Below, in pieces: positions 11,201-19,359 of a stretch of DNA of 23,123 bases. The first letter of the stretch is position 1, and each line of letters starts with the position of its first letter. The DNA lies in assembly GCA_002751075.1 (NCBI GenBank), contig NAOQ01000107.1:59082-82204 (forward strand), given 5' to 3'. The translations under genes and the position numbers were made by a program. A model generated the notes under the pieces. The model was not told where the DNA came from and did no database searches. It was given only the letters and a program-made list of their open reading frames with translations. Source of the stretch: Ichthyophonus hoferi. Taxonomy: Eukaryota > Opisthokonta > Ichthyosporea > Ichthyophonida > Ichthyophonidae.

Positions 11201-12939
11201 TCAACGACATACTGCTGGGTAAGGTGGGCTACTTGTGCCTGTGACTCCCTTTGTTTTAGTGGCTGACAGTTATCACACGTATTGCCATGACAGTATGAGC
11301 CTAATAGGAGCTAGCATTAAACCACATAAAGACAAAAAGGAGTAAACATGGTATGGGTTAGCCCAAGGGGGAGCGAGGGGTGGTACAAGATAGAACATAC
11401 TACTAAACCGCCAGCCAAGCGACAGAGGTGAAAGACCATGATAGTTTAGAACTGAAATATAATGGAGGTAATCGCAGGCATCAGAGAGAGGAAAGGTAAT
11501 ACAGTTCATACCATAGAGGGACAGTTAGAGTCATGGCTTGTGAAGACATACAATTCAATATAACGCGAGAAAAATAGAAAACCAATTCAAACCTACTAAG
11601 CAATAAACTGATGGTAATGTAACATCCCTACTATTCCTCCTTCCCTAAAATGCATGTATGTCCCTAGGTTAAAGCAACACTAATATCATACAATATATAT
11701 ATATATATAGATATATACTCCGCCATGTCCCCCTACCTCATGGTTGTTCTTCATAGCTCTAATCCTTTCTCCTACCTCTCCTTTAGTCTCTCGTGGTACC
11801 CTGACGTGTCTTGTCTGTGTTGTTCCGTGGCTCTTACTTCCCCGCGGTGCACGTTTAATTACTGCACCATCACCTTTATGTTTCTTTTTAGTTTCATTAT
11901 TATTTATCTGCATTGGTGGATTAACACTCCATCGCACTCCATTAAGGAACTCCATACCAGGAGGGAGAATAAGTGAGGGGAGAGAGGGATTATTGCAAAG
12001 AAGATCATAGAGCGAAGAGGTCGTAGTTGGTGAGCGGGCAGGCGGTGGGGTGGGGGTGGGAGTATACCAGTTCTCTTGGCACAGGGTAACATGTAAACTA
12101 TGGTAGAAGTCAGATATATAAGACCTGGAATGAATGGCTGTGTCGAGATGGAGCAAGGGTTACTTTAATACAATCCTGTATATAATATTATAGTAGAGGA
12201 ATGAATGATTGGGAGGAAGACCAATGTAAATACGGTAAAAGATGGGCATGACACAAGATAGAGCAATTACCTACTAAGATATAAAATAGAGAGTCGGTTT
12301 ATGTATTATAAACTTACCAAATTTGTGAAAGAATAATAGCCAAGCCCAGGTAACAAGCTATTTAAATTATATATCCTATCCCTCAGATAGATGAACTATA
12401 TCTTTCCTAAAAATATTACAATATACTATACAGTATTATACTACATACGATATACTATACACTATATACTATATATATACAATAGGTTGAACAGCACTAG
12501 TTATGAAATAAAAGAATAAATAATAAGTATGTATACTCATCAATTCTTCGCTATCTGAATTTCTTCTTTCTATAATAAAACAACTTCCTACTGTTATTTT
12601 TAATCGTCCTCACCTGGTTATAATATCCCCATCTCCTGCCAAGCTTGACTTATTTTATAATGAAATAAGACACAAACCAGGAGGAATAATAGAACAACTG
12701 GTTACATAGCAGGACATACCTTTGGGATCATGAGAGAATGCCATCATATTCCCTCCTTCCTCTAATTCTGTTTCTTCTTCACAAAATAAACGCTTAGCGG
12801 CCCCAGTCAGTCCGTTGGGTTGTACTATATCGGATAGAGACATGTCACTGTCACCAAGTATTGAAGAGACAGGCCAGGGTTTTGCATCTTCTCTACTGCC
12901 TGAGGGCGGTGGCGTGTGGGGTAATATATAGTCTGCCAT
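2816..12939 (-). CDS. Large gene with SUMO motifs and phage-like C-terminal domain
   Basis: Exons in transcript order: 12939-12720, 12357-12318, 12124-11737, 11262-10968, 10087-9779, 9437-9351, 8861-8814, 8139-8049, 7636-7560 (5' end variable, see the 42-bp repeat), 7002-6901, 6438-6371, 6227-6147, 5966-5919, 5208-5103, 4962-4905, 4850-4835, 4745-4724, 4589-4481, 3965-3823, 3533-3443, 3025-2955, 2896-2816. That gives about 850 residues. Phases agree at every junction except 5919/5208, where one base is left over. The ATG sits in a good context (atatccATGG) and the stop TAG at 2818-2816 is followed within 10 bp by AATAAA on this strand. Blocks in order: acidic and Pro-rich N-terminus, basic cluster, Gln-rich helix, SUMO motifs, repeat-derived segment, HSA-like helix, phage-like domain. 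The whole protein is not one I recognise. One gene rather than two is inferred from phase continuity and the lack of an internal stop or polyadenylation signal. Confidence 0.72.
3352..3436. repeat. Imperfect TATG/TATC/CATG repeat
   Basis: A degraded 4-base repeat (TATG, TATC, CATG and TGCA variants) lies in the intron just beyond the donor at 3442. The overlapping plus-strand Cys/Met/Tyr-rich open frames are artefacts of it. Confidence 0.9.
5209..5918. other. Intron with possible missed microexon
   Basis: This is the only junction of the large gene where phase fails. A 20-nt candidate at 5475-5456 (acceptor tttag, donor gtacct) would restore frame. Nothing else in the stretch looks coding; most of it is purine-rich on the plus strand. 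Confidence 0.4.
5919..5966 (-). CDS. Short in-frame exon before the phage-like domain
   Basis: This 48-nt exon (acceptor ccctcag, donor AAG|gtacct) encodes TKNKPDTVPTIGDLLK in phase 0 on both sides. It joins cleanly to the exon before it. The next exon at 5208 starts with one surplus base, so a small exon may be missing between them, or the real acceptor may be the GAG at 5205. Confidence 0.55.
6147..7002 (-). CDS. Three exons encoding an HSA-like helical segment
   Basis: Exons 7002-6901, 6438-6371 and 6227-6147 have matching phases (1/1, 1/0, 0/0). The first encodes AWLSEEVHWMTQDTG and a following helix (LLSVDQHVCKAYHQAIT). The start recalls the HSA domain of EP400/SRCAP-type chromatin remodellers, where a similar W/L-L-x-E-E-hydrophobic-x-W-M/L pattern begins the helix. 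The second (VFQAAETRKTLISKRALAK) and third (RTRREYVAERKEFERL) are long basic and acidic helices. No SNF2 helicase follows, so if this is an HSA domain it stands in an unusual protein. The likeness is short and from memory. Confidence 0.6.
7560..7636 (-). CDS. Exon whose 5' end lies inside a 42-bp tandem repeat
   Basis: With the acceptor in the repeat unit nearest the exon core (ctacactacag, exon starting 7636), the exon reads YCNHWLTLPELQIINAANL then MPFPDH, phase 2 in and phase 1 out at CATG|gtaccc. This fits both neighbours exactly. The same acceptor-like sequence recurs every 42 bp upstream (exon starts 7678, 7720, 7762, 7804, 7846, 7888), always in the same frame and with no stop in between. 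Using a more distal acceptor would add 14 residues per unit. An acceptor just inside the unique part (ctgccag at 7614) is out of phase with the preceding exon. Confidence 0.6.
7614..7935 (-). repeat. 42-bp minisatellite, seven exact-length units plus a partial one
   Basis: Units begin at 7614, 7656, 7698, 7740, 7782, 7824 and 7866, each exactly 42 bp, with a decayed eighth from 7908. They differ by scattered substitutions but no insertion or deletion. Read on the minus strand each unit encodes a 14-residue motif close to NHWLTLDDLHYSYC, open through all seven units, and the frame equals that of the adjoining exon. Each unit also holds ctacag, a potential 3' splice site. The decayed eighth unit has lost a base and is preceded by a stop in this frame. 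Confidence 0.9.
8049..8139 (-). CDS. Internal exon of the large gene: Thr/Asn-rich linker
   Basis: The exon follows tttatgcag, enters in phase 1 and ends in phase 2 at AG|gtaatg. It encodes a polar linker (TTIQSNQDAVSHLTTPLRTD and onward to NELLI). A strong-looking internal donor (GCT|gtgagt) would shorten it, but the full exon is the one whose phase fits the next exon at the repeat-borne acceptor. Confidence 0.65.
8814..9437 (-). CDS. Two adjacent exons carrying SUMO-acceptor motifs
   Basis: Exon 9437-9351 (acceptor cctcag, donor gtaagt) encodes LLPIKIEPGLEEP; exon 8861-8814 (acceptor cttcag, donor gtaggc) encodes ALIKKEVNVDEEDPSL. Phases match (1 in, 1 out). PIKIEP is a textbook psi-K-x-E site flanked by prolines, the arrangement called a synergy-control motif in transcription factors. 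IKKE followed by VNVDEED fits the negatively charged amino-acid-dependent SUMO motif. The lysines are near residues 423 and 450 of the model. That they are modified is inference from the motifs. Confidence 0.75.
9779..10087 (-). CDS. Internal exon of the large gene: charged helix plus low-complexity tail
   Basis: This 309-nt exon is bounded by ccag and gtaagt, with phase 1 on both sides. It starts with an amphipathic helix (MFTEDEQERITLRVQQHINQ) faintly like the Q-rich helix preceding conserved domains in GON4L-type chromatin proteins, though that likeness is too short to assign a family. About 60 residues follow that are rich in Asn, Thr, Pro and Met and probably disordered. It leads directly into the SUMO-motif exons. 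Confidence 0.75.
10088..10967. other. Intron of the large gene with E-box-like sites
   Basis: No coding exon was found. Near 10855-10885 there are CACGTCA and CACGTG sequences within 25 bp of each other, in otherwise AT-rich DNA; they may be regulatory or chance. Confidence 0.5.
10968..12939 (-). CDS. N-terminal exons of the large gene: disordered, basic, Pro-rich
   Basis: Exons 12939-12720, 12357-12318, 12124-11737 and 11262-10968 encode about residues 1-314. Residues 1-73 begin MADYILPHTPPPSG and are acidic near the end (EEETELEEGG). Residues 105-135 are Ser/Thr/Pro-rich (YTPTPTPPPARSPTTTSS). Residues 165-185 form a basic cluster (TKKKHKGDG then IKRAPRGSK) that could be a bipartite nuclear localisation signal. 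The fourth exon opens with a Gln-rich helix (RESQAQVAHLTQQYVVDLVQ), followed by a Pro/Ser region and a second helix (ADRLGKERMVLEGLL). I ended it at 10968 (donor gtgggt) because phase 1 is needed for the next exon; an earlier donor at GAGG|gtatgg is also in phase. The composition suggests a nuclear scaffold or transcription regulator; no domain was recognised. Confidence 0.6.
11692..11709. repeat. (TA)n microsatellite
   Basis: A short TA run just past the donor at 11736 in an intron of the large gene. Confidence 0.95.
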
Positions 12940-13503
12940 GGATATTGTTATTAAAGTATTATTGTTACTATATTGTTATGAACTTACTACTATAATAGTG
13001 TTGCGTATATTACTATTATACTACTATACTACTATACCACTCATTAATACATAGCTATAATCCTGCTATTAAGGTATTAATATGATATCTGTACTAGCCT
13101 ACTATTAAAATATCCCTATGAAAGTATTACTATTAATTACTACTACTGGTACTAGTGCTGCTACTATTAACTTTGTACTAAACAGTCTATCTGCAATACA
13201 TTATTATTGTTGTTTTTTTCATTTTATCTCTGGGCAGGCACTGGCTGCTTTTATCCCAAAAATGCAAGGAATACATATGATTGGATCAGTCTTATCAGTA
13301 CTGATTGCATTTGCATCCCTTTATATGGTAATGACCATAAAATTATATTTTTTTAATGTAGAGTACTAGATTTAATAGCAATGGACATAGTAGTTATGGA
13401 TAGTAGTAATAATACTGCTAATACAGAGTGTAACACTAGATATAGCAATAGAAACTACTATTATACAGTCTAGTACCATACAGTCTTTTGTAGTAATTAT
13501 ATT
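12940..13503. promoter_or_regulatory. Probable two-way promoter between divergent genes
   Basis: These 564 bp separate the start codons of the large minus-strand gene and the plus-strand histidine phosphatase. They are AT-rich with many TACTAT/TATTA repeats. An 83-codon plus-strand open frame (13118-13369) contains a hydrophobic stretch (GSVLSVLIAFASLYM) bounded by an acceptor-like and a donor-like site, but it joins to nothing, so I left it out as a gene. No TATA box could be singled out from the AT-rich background. Confidence 0.5.
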
Positions 13504-15375
13504 ATGATATACCGTGTTTCTAATATCTTTATTGTCCTATGCTACTACTTATTATTAATAGGCACTAGTACTGCACACGATAATAAAGGTGGTGCCGAGT
13601 CACTGGCAGGGAGTATGAAGAGGAAGGATGGGCTTGAGAACTATAGTGTTCGACCGCCTTACCAATTCCATGTTCCTGGGACTCTGAAAAAGTTACATCT
13701 GATACGACATGCACAGGGGCATCATAATAAGGCCAAGGAGGAGGTATAATTGGTGGCAGTAGGATAGTAGTGTGTGACTATATGATGTTTTTCACATTAT
13801 TTGATAGATCTTGCGAGAAGTTATAATTATTAGCATAGAACTCAGTTTATAATTAGCCATGACTACCTTTTGCTGCCTTTTATTGACTATTACTATACCC
13901 TACATGGGTAACACTGTCATTCTAAATATATCAAATGTGACCCATTTATGACTATTTTCTCTTCCCTCATAAAGACTGGGAGCAGAGAGGCCTATAATGA
14001 TTGGCGGTGGGTGGATGCCCAGCTGACCAATAAGGGACATCAACAGACACTACAGACTAAAGCAAGCTATTTTAAATCATTTCCTGTACCTGACTTAGTA
14101 GTAGTTTCCCCTCTGGCCAGGACCCTTGAGACAGCCACCAACATATTTGGGGAGAGGTGGGTGAAGTTAATGGTTAACGCTATAAAACTATTATTGTTTT
14201 ATGGCATGTTTTACGTGCATATGAATATACATACATATGGCACGTCTAAAGATCTAAAGACATGTTTTTTTTGCCTGCTATAGCCTCACCTCATGCCCAT
14301 GTGGTCTTCTCCCTTGTCCATTATCACAAGCATGAAGTATGTATCCACTCACAGTCAATCATACGTATACTTTATACCTTATTGGCAGCGCCCTAGGGCG
14401 CACGCTGGGTCTCCCTATCTCTTCATCATCTTCCCTCATACTGTCACATACGTATAGATATTCTGATTTTTGACTGAATCATACATGGCCGCCATAGCGG
14501 CCCTGCCATTCATACATTGCTACACTTTCTCCCCTCCCTTTTCTTCCTGAGAGAACCTATCAGACCCTACCTATTATTGGCCTGTATCTTTTAGAACACC
14601 ATCATTGGGCATATATCAGACAAAAGATATTGTATTGGATGGATATCAGTCCTACTAACTCCTCCCCCTCCCTAGTGAGGTCCCCTTTGTGGCCTTGGAG
14701 GCAGTACGTGAACGCTATGGTGTCCACCCCTGTGATAAGAGAAGTCCGCTGACTGTCCTGGTGACTAGGTTTCCTAAGGTTGATTTCTCTCAGGTAGGTA
14801 TGGTTAATACGATATATAGTATAAGGTGGTACGTAGGGCTTAGAAGGCGGAATTCATATGCTTATATGCATGCATATATAGGTACATATCTATTGGCATA
14901 CCTTTGTACATATGATTATACTATCCTACTATCATACCAAAGTACATAACACAATCTCCGTTGTATGGCCGTATCACCATGCAATGCTACCAGATGTAGG
15001 GCTACAGATAGCACATAATAGGCAAAGTACACCAAAGAAGGCTGTAAATGACTTAATGTTTGAATAGGTAGGCCTAAGATGTGACTATGTGTAGCGCTGG
15101 ATGCCTGCCATGTTTCATATTCCCTACCTACCTACCTACAGATCACCTCGGAGGAGGATAAGCTCTGGAAGGAAGCCAGTCGGGAGACCAGGGAGAGTAT
15201 ACATGCACGGGCCCTGCAATTCCTCGCCTGGGTGGCCGGTCGGCCTGAATCCACTATCGCCCTGGTTTCTCATCAGGACTTCCTACATGCCCTCCTTACC
15301 GCAGTAGACGCCCCCATGGAATTACAGGGAAGATTTGAAAACTGTGAGCATAGATTGGCTATACTCTCAGTGTAA
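13504..15375 (+). CDS. Histidine phosphatase (phosphoglycerate mutase-like, branch 1)
   Basis: Exons 13504-13743, 13975-14156, 14676-14793 and 15142-15375 give 257 residues with consistent phases (0, 2, 0). The enzyme should hydrolyse a phosphate ester through a phosphohistidine intermediate; the substrate is unknown. All four catalytic elements are present: LIRHAQGHHN (Arg68, nucleophile His69), SPLAR (Arg129), PFVALEAVRERYGVHPCDKR (Glu149 as proton donor) and LVSHQDFLHALL (His224). HPCDKR and FENCEHR are hallmarks of the PMU1-like and plant phosphomutase-like group, rather than of glycolytic mutases. Residues 1-24 are hydrophobic (IFIVLCYYLLLIGTSTA) and look like a signal peptide. A start at Met38 would give a cytosolic form of the usual family length. 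The first donor is gtataa, weaker than the rest. The stop used is inside a possible donor, see the alternative terminal exon. Confidence 0.92.
14388..14401. repeat. Perfect 14-bp GC-rich palindrome
   Basis: GCGCCCTAGGGCGC sits in the second intron of the histidine phosphatase, in AT-rich surroundings. Confidence 0.95.
14487..14502. repeat. GGCCGC hairpin
   Basis: A perfect 6-bp inverted repeat, GGCCGC and GCGGCC, with a 4-base loop, 86 bp past the 14-bp palindrome in the same intron. Confidence 0.9.
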
Positions 15376-15482
15376 GATCTGATGATTGGCCTATGGTAGG
15401 ATGGTAACCAATCCAAATACACCCTCACTACATGGGCCCTATCTATTAATACTTCAATTAAATATACATCTTTCTTTAAGAG

Positions 15483-15617
15483 GGGAAGCGAATGGCCCAC
15501 CACCCTGCAGATTATGAGATCAAGGGAGCCAGCCCTGCAATCAATTTAATCCCTGTGTATTATGGGAGGGATTGTATGCGGGATGGTCCAAATGGCAGGG
15601 GTTATTGCACGGTATAA
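15483..15617 (+). CDS. Possible alternative last exon of the histidine phosphatase
   Basis: The stop codon TAA at 15373 lies inside gtgtaaga, a good donor. Splicing from 15369 (phase 0) to 15483 keeps an open frame of 44 codons (beginning GKRMAHHPADYEIKG, ending YGRDCMRDGPNGRGYCTV) that replaces the final Val. An AATAAA follows 70 bp after its stop. The acceptor, taagag, is not ideal, and I recognise no domain in the tail. The two forms would differ only at the C-terminus. Confidence 0.35.
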   Translation, partial: GKRMAHHPADYEIKGASPAINLIPVYYGRDCMRDGPNGRGYCTV

Positions 15618-15685
15618 GGTAGCAGAGATAGAGGAGCTGCTAACACTGCGAAGAGTCTGCTACAGGCCAGCATTTGTTGAAATGA

Positions 15686-15691
15686 AATAAA
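15686..15691 (+). terminator. Polyadenylation signal of the histidine phosphatase
   Basis: AATAAA lies 311 bp past the first stop and 69 bp past the alternative one; it is the first such hexamer downstream. Confidence 0.5.
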
Positions 15692-16015
15692 AATGGTAGT
15701 TGCTTGATAGGCATATCGTATAATGCCATATTACTTTTGGATGGAGGTGACTCAGTGGGTATTATGAAGAGTGGCGTGATTAGTATATAGAGTGGGAGTG
15801 ACATGACATAGGATGCGTCTAGACTAATCATTTCTAGATATTCTATATTGAACTAGAGGATCCTAATGGACCTTAGTTACATCAATCATTCATGGACAGT
15901 GCATTCCAAGGACAACAATTGATTGTTCTATGTAAATATTTATCAACTAATATTGAAGTCGTGTAGTAATGGAGGGTTGTTTTCCGGTGGTTATGATTGG
16001 ACACCTAAGTATACC

Positions 16016-16349
16016 AAGAAGCCAAGCCCAACAGAGTGAATAGAGCACTGCATATAAAGGATAGACAGAAGGCGACTAACTCCAAAGACTCGGCAACATC
16101 AGTGGAGCTAAAGGTACGTCCCATCCATGGTAACCATGGTAACCATGGTAAGGTCACCTGGTTAGGTAGGTGGCCCTCGGACCAACCCATTGGTCTAGCC
16201 CTTCATTTATCTACCTTGATACTGGTGGAATAACATTAAGTAAAGGAAAGCTAATTGGTTTCCTAATCAGTCTTGTAGTCCATTTGATTATTGGAGGAGA
16301 CAGAAGCATTCTGTTTAGAGCCAGTCATGGGGCTGGTTGATATAAACAG
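16016..16349 (+). other. Two orphan exon-like segments
   Basis: Segment 16016-16113 is open for 32 codons (KPNRVNRALHIKDRQK, SKDSATSVELK) and ends at AAG|gtacgt. Segment 16304-16349 (EPVMGLVDIN) follows an acceptor-like gacag and ends at CAG|gtaaga. The first leaves in phase 0, while the second is open only if entered in phase 1; joined in phase 0 the product stops after KHSV. They could be non-coding exons or chance. Confidence 0.25.
16125..16151. repeat. Three tandem copies of CCATGGTAA
   Basis: Three exact 9-bp units, each containing the palindrome CCATGG. Confidence 0.97.
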
Positions 16350-17389
16350 GTAAGAAATAATTGAATGCATTGTAAATGAAGGTCCTAATTGGTTGAAAAG
16401 CCTTGTCTCATAACTTACAGGGCCATAATTTCTTGATTGGAGTATTTAGACTTGTAAAATTTAATTTTTATTAATGGTAGGTATTCATTCATTGCTGTTT
16501 TATTGGTAATACAATCATTTGGTGAGAATAAATAACGCTATACAATAAAATACAGTTTAATGATAGTTACAAAGAACTGCAACCAATAAACACCGCTACC
16601 AATTAGCGCCCATATTTATATCCTACAAATCTAATTTAAATTCAAATCCATTGGGATTATAAACCAATCATCAATAACCGTGTTCACCACCTCTCCAATC
16701 ATCTGTCCAGGGTCATTAATATTTATATAATGCTTCCTAATCCAATCATGTAGCCTGTGAGTTAAATCACTAGAATGTAACTGGTTTACCTAAATGATAT
16801 TATATTACAGACAAATAGGATGATAGATATGTGGGGTCAGGCAGATTGATCCTTCCTTCAGAGGGCCGTGTCCACTGTCACCCACAAAGGTCTCGTTCTT
16901 ACATAGCAGCAGCAATATCAACTCTGCCTAGCAACTAGATAGCCATAATACCTTTTTTCTACACACACGTTGTCTGGGGCTTGAAGAATAATCATTCGTC
17001 GGTAATCTCATCCCTTAACTCATTGGTCAACACAGTAATGGAGGCCACCAATTGCCCCAACCTGATTGGTTCCTTGTTAGTAACATGTCATCTTAACCTC
17101 TATCATATCTCTTCAATCTACCCAGGCTACACTGGACCCAACTTTCTTAATTTGCAATAGTCTTATCATTTTCCAATTGGAGAGATATCATATAGATTAA
17201 CCAAGCTAGACATGGAGGACGAGTCCCATCCTGTCGTGCTACCCATGGGCCTATGGTCTGCAGTTAAACCAGGCAATCACCCTATTCAACTACTATGTAC
17301 CTACTATATACCTACTATTCACCTACTTTCTACCCTATACTGGAGCCTTACACATATGCACTACCCAGCACCCCCTGCTCCCTTAGCCC

Positions 17390-18493
17390 TTACTTCCTCT
17401 TCAGGTCTCTGATCCTATCATCTGTGGCCACCTCTTCATCCAGATAGGCCTTACCAGCCAATTGATAGTCGACCGTCTATACAAAAGGTACATCGTTATT
17501 GGGTTAACATCACAAAGGAAATTGTTCCTTATACTCCCTCCCAAGGTTCATATAGCTATACTATTACTATTAATAAATAGAGAGCTCCGGGTCATAACCC
17601 CAGCAATAGCCTTAAACATGCCGTCCCATAACTCCTCCCGTACATTCCAGTCTATGACTCCCTCTCCACCTTCCCCGTCATACCAGTTGTAGCTTATGCC
17701 GCTCTAACTCCTGCATGTGGCCAATGGTCTGTGAGAGGTCACTTCTCCCCAGCCTGTCAATCTCATTGGATATGCTGCGTACCTGTATATATGACCTCAC
17801 ATTGGTCAAAGAACAGTAGCATAGTATTGGACACTTACCAATTAATTATGGCATTCGCTAATCTTGACTTTTTAATCAAACATTCTTAGATGCATAGTCA
17901 GCCAGGGCATTTTAATGTGGATATGTGCAAAGAAAGCAAAGGGTATATTTATAATAACTAATCATATCTTGAAGTATAAACACAATTGAAAAAGAAATAG
18001 CATGTAGGTGGTATAGTGGCATGTAGTTATGGCTGAGAAAGAATGCTATAAGTATATTCCAGAGTACATATAGATATATATATGTGGGGGAGCAACAAGA
18101 AACATGAGATACTTTCCTTTTCTGAGAGCTCGGCAAAGTTCTCGGCAACCAAGGCAACCAGCTTCCTGTAAGCTTCAAAGTCATAGGTTGGATGGGTGGC
18201 CATGTACTCCTGGTACCCTCTTTAACGAGGAGAGAAGGGAGTGAGCCCGGTGATATATGTAAATAGACTCATAGATATCCCTCTCTCCCTCTCCCTCTCT
18301 CTCCCACGTCACCCCCTTTAAAATAAGGCCTATACTACTTTCTAGAGGTATTAAGCAATAAGTAGCCTCATTAAGTACCGCAACCTTCCCTCTTCTCTCA
18401 CCTATCAAATAGTGTATAGGTCACTGCCCTCTCAGCTTGAATATCTAGTAACTGCAGGAGGAGGGGTCGGAGAGGGTCGGTAGGGATGGCCAT
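17390..18493 (-). CDS. REX1BD: REX1-B domain-containing protein
   Basis: Exons 18493-18402, 18219-18113, 17857-17839, 17774-17684 and 17476-17390 give 131 residues ending in TAA at 17392-17390, with phases 2, 1, 2, 0 all consistent. The family pattern (LQAERV..Y..FEEGH..YL, YDF..YR.LV, IS.EI..I, then EKLELT..LQLA) is seen as LLDIQAERAVTYTLFDRGYQ, TYDFEAYRKLVALVAENF, ISNEIDRLG and QELERHKLQLTVDYQLA. The name comes from the Chlamydomonas DNA-repair gene REX1-B; the biochemical role is unknown. The third exon is only 19 nt; without it the phases fail. The fourth exon's acceptor must be the second AG (gtacgcag) to keep frame. The length is somewhat below the human protein, mostly at the N-terminus. 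The gene is head-to-head with UBC9. Confidence 0.88.
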
Positions 18494-18885
18494 GTTAATA
18501 GTCAATAATGTTATGTTATTAATGCTATTACTATGTTTATGTTTGTTTGCTACGATTACTATTACCAATACTATTATTAGTACTATTAAGCCTAATAATA
18601 ATACTAATAATACCAATAGTAATAATAAGATTACTATAGTAACTTATTATTATTATAATTATTATTTCTACACACTATGACCTCCATATTAGAGTGGCTA
18701 CATAATTACTATATTTAGTTCTCTTAGTCTGCATATGGTCATATGACGTATTGATCTAAGGCCACTAATGGCCTGCCCGTCTAACTACTCGATCCTTATT
18801 ATTATATTATTTTTACTTTAATATCGTACATTGGTTTGTTTCCAGAATTGTACTGGTGTTTGGGTCTTCGTTATTGTTCTATATT
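18494..18885. promoter_or_regulatory. Probable two-way promoter, REX1BD and UBC9
   Basis: These 392 bp lie between the divergent start codons. The REX1BD side is full of ATT/AAT and ACTATT repeats. The overlapping long open frames on both strands (18398-18680) reflect that low complexity. No single core element can be assigned. Confidence 0.5.
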
Positions 18886-19328
18886 ATGGCTGGAATTGCT
18901 ATGAGTCGCCTCGCTGAAGAGCGGAAGGCTTGGAGGAAGGACCATCCATATGTGAGTATAATAGTACAATGGTATAGTAGTATAATAGTATAAGTATAAT
19001 AGTATAGTAGTATAGTAATATAGTAGTATAATAGTGTAAGAATAAGGCATTATTTAGTATTTATTTGTTAGATATAGCTATAGTGAGACTATATCCTGTC
19101 CTGTTATTCATGTCAGACTGTTAGTGTTTGCCTTATGTTGTGTTTGAACTGGCACCAAGTGTGTTATTACATTCCATAATAATATCTCAGTTTAGTTATT
19201 ATGGTCCTATGATGACCGAGTATATGGAGAAGGAGAAACACGAGACAGGATAGGTATTACAATGAGAGTGAAGAGTGAGGAGGCCGGCTCTATAAATATA
19301 TTCTACAGCTTTTTTTCTAGAAATAGCA

Positions 19329-19359
<31 letters not shown>

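Larger units (their letters stand above)
15692..17389. other. Spacer without a gene I can model
   Basis: This AT-rich stretch separates the histidine phosphatase from the 3' end of the REX1BD gene. It is dense in CCAAT/ATTGG sequences. It contains two exon-like plus-strand segments (16016-16113 and 16304-16349) with good donors (gtacgt, gtaaga), whose frames do not join into a convincing protein, and a 9-bp triplicated repeat. A minus-strand 3' UTR of REX1BD presumably occupies part of its right end. Confidence 0.5.

Noticed and set aside
11686-12156. Ile-Tyr repeat at the end of the minus-strand open frame as part of the protein
   Set aside because: The real exon ends at 11737 with gtaggg; the Ile-Tyr run is translated TA repeat in the intron.
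13118-13369. Hydrophobic 83-codon plus-strand open frame as a membrane protein
   Set aside because: It lies in the spacer between two divergent genes, has no family likeness, and its possible splice sites join to nothing in phase.
16005-16190. Minus-strand hydrophobic open frame with a possible membrane helix
   Set aside because: It mirrors the plus-strand exon-like segment and the CCATGGTAA repeat, and has no splice or start support.
18398-18680. Overlapping Leu/Ile/Val-rich and Asn-rich open frames on both strands
   Set aside because: The sequence is low-complexity ATT/AAT/ACT DNA beside the REX1BD start; the composition explains the open frames.
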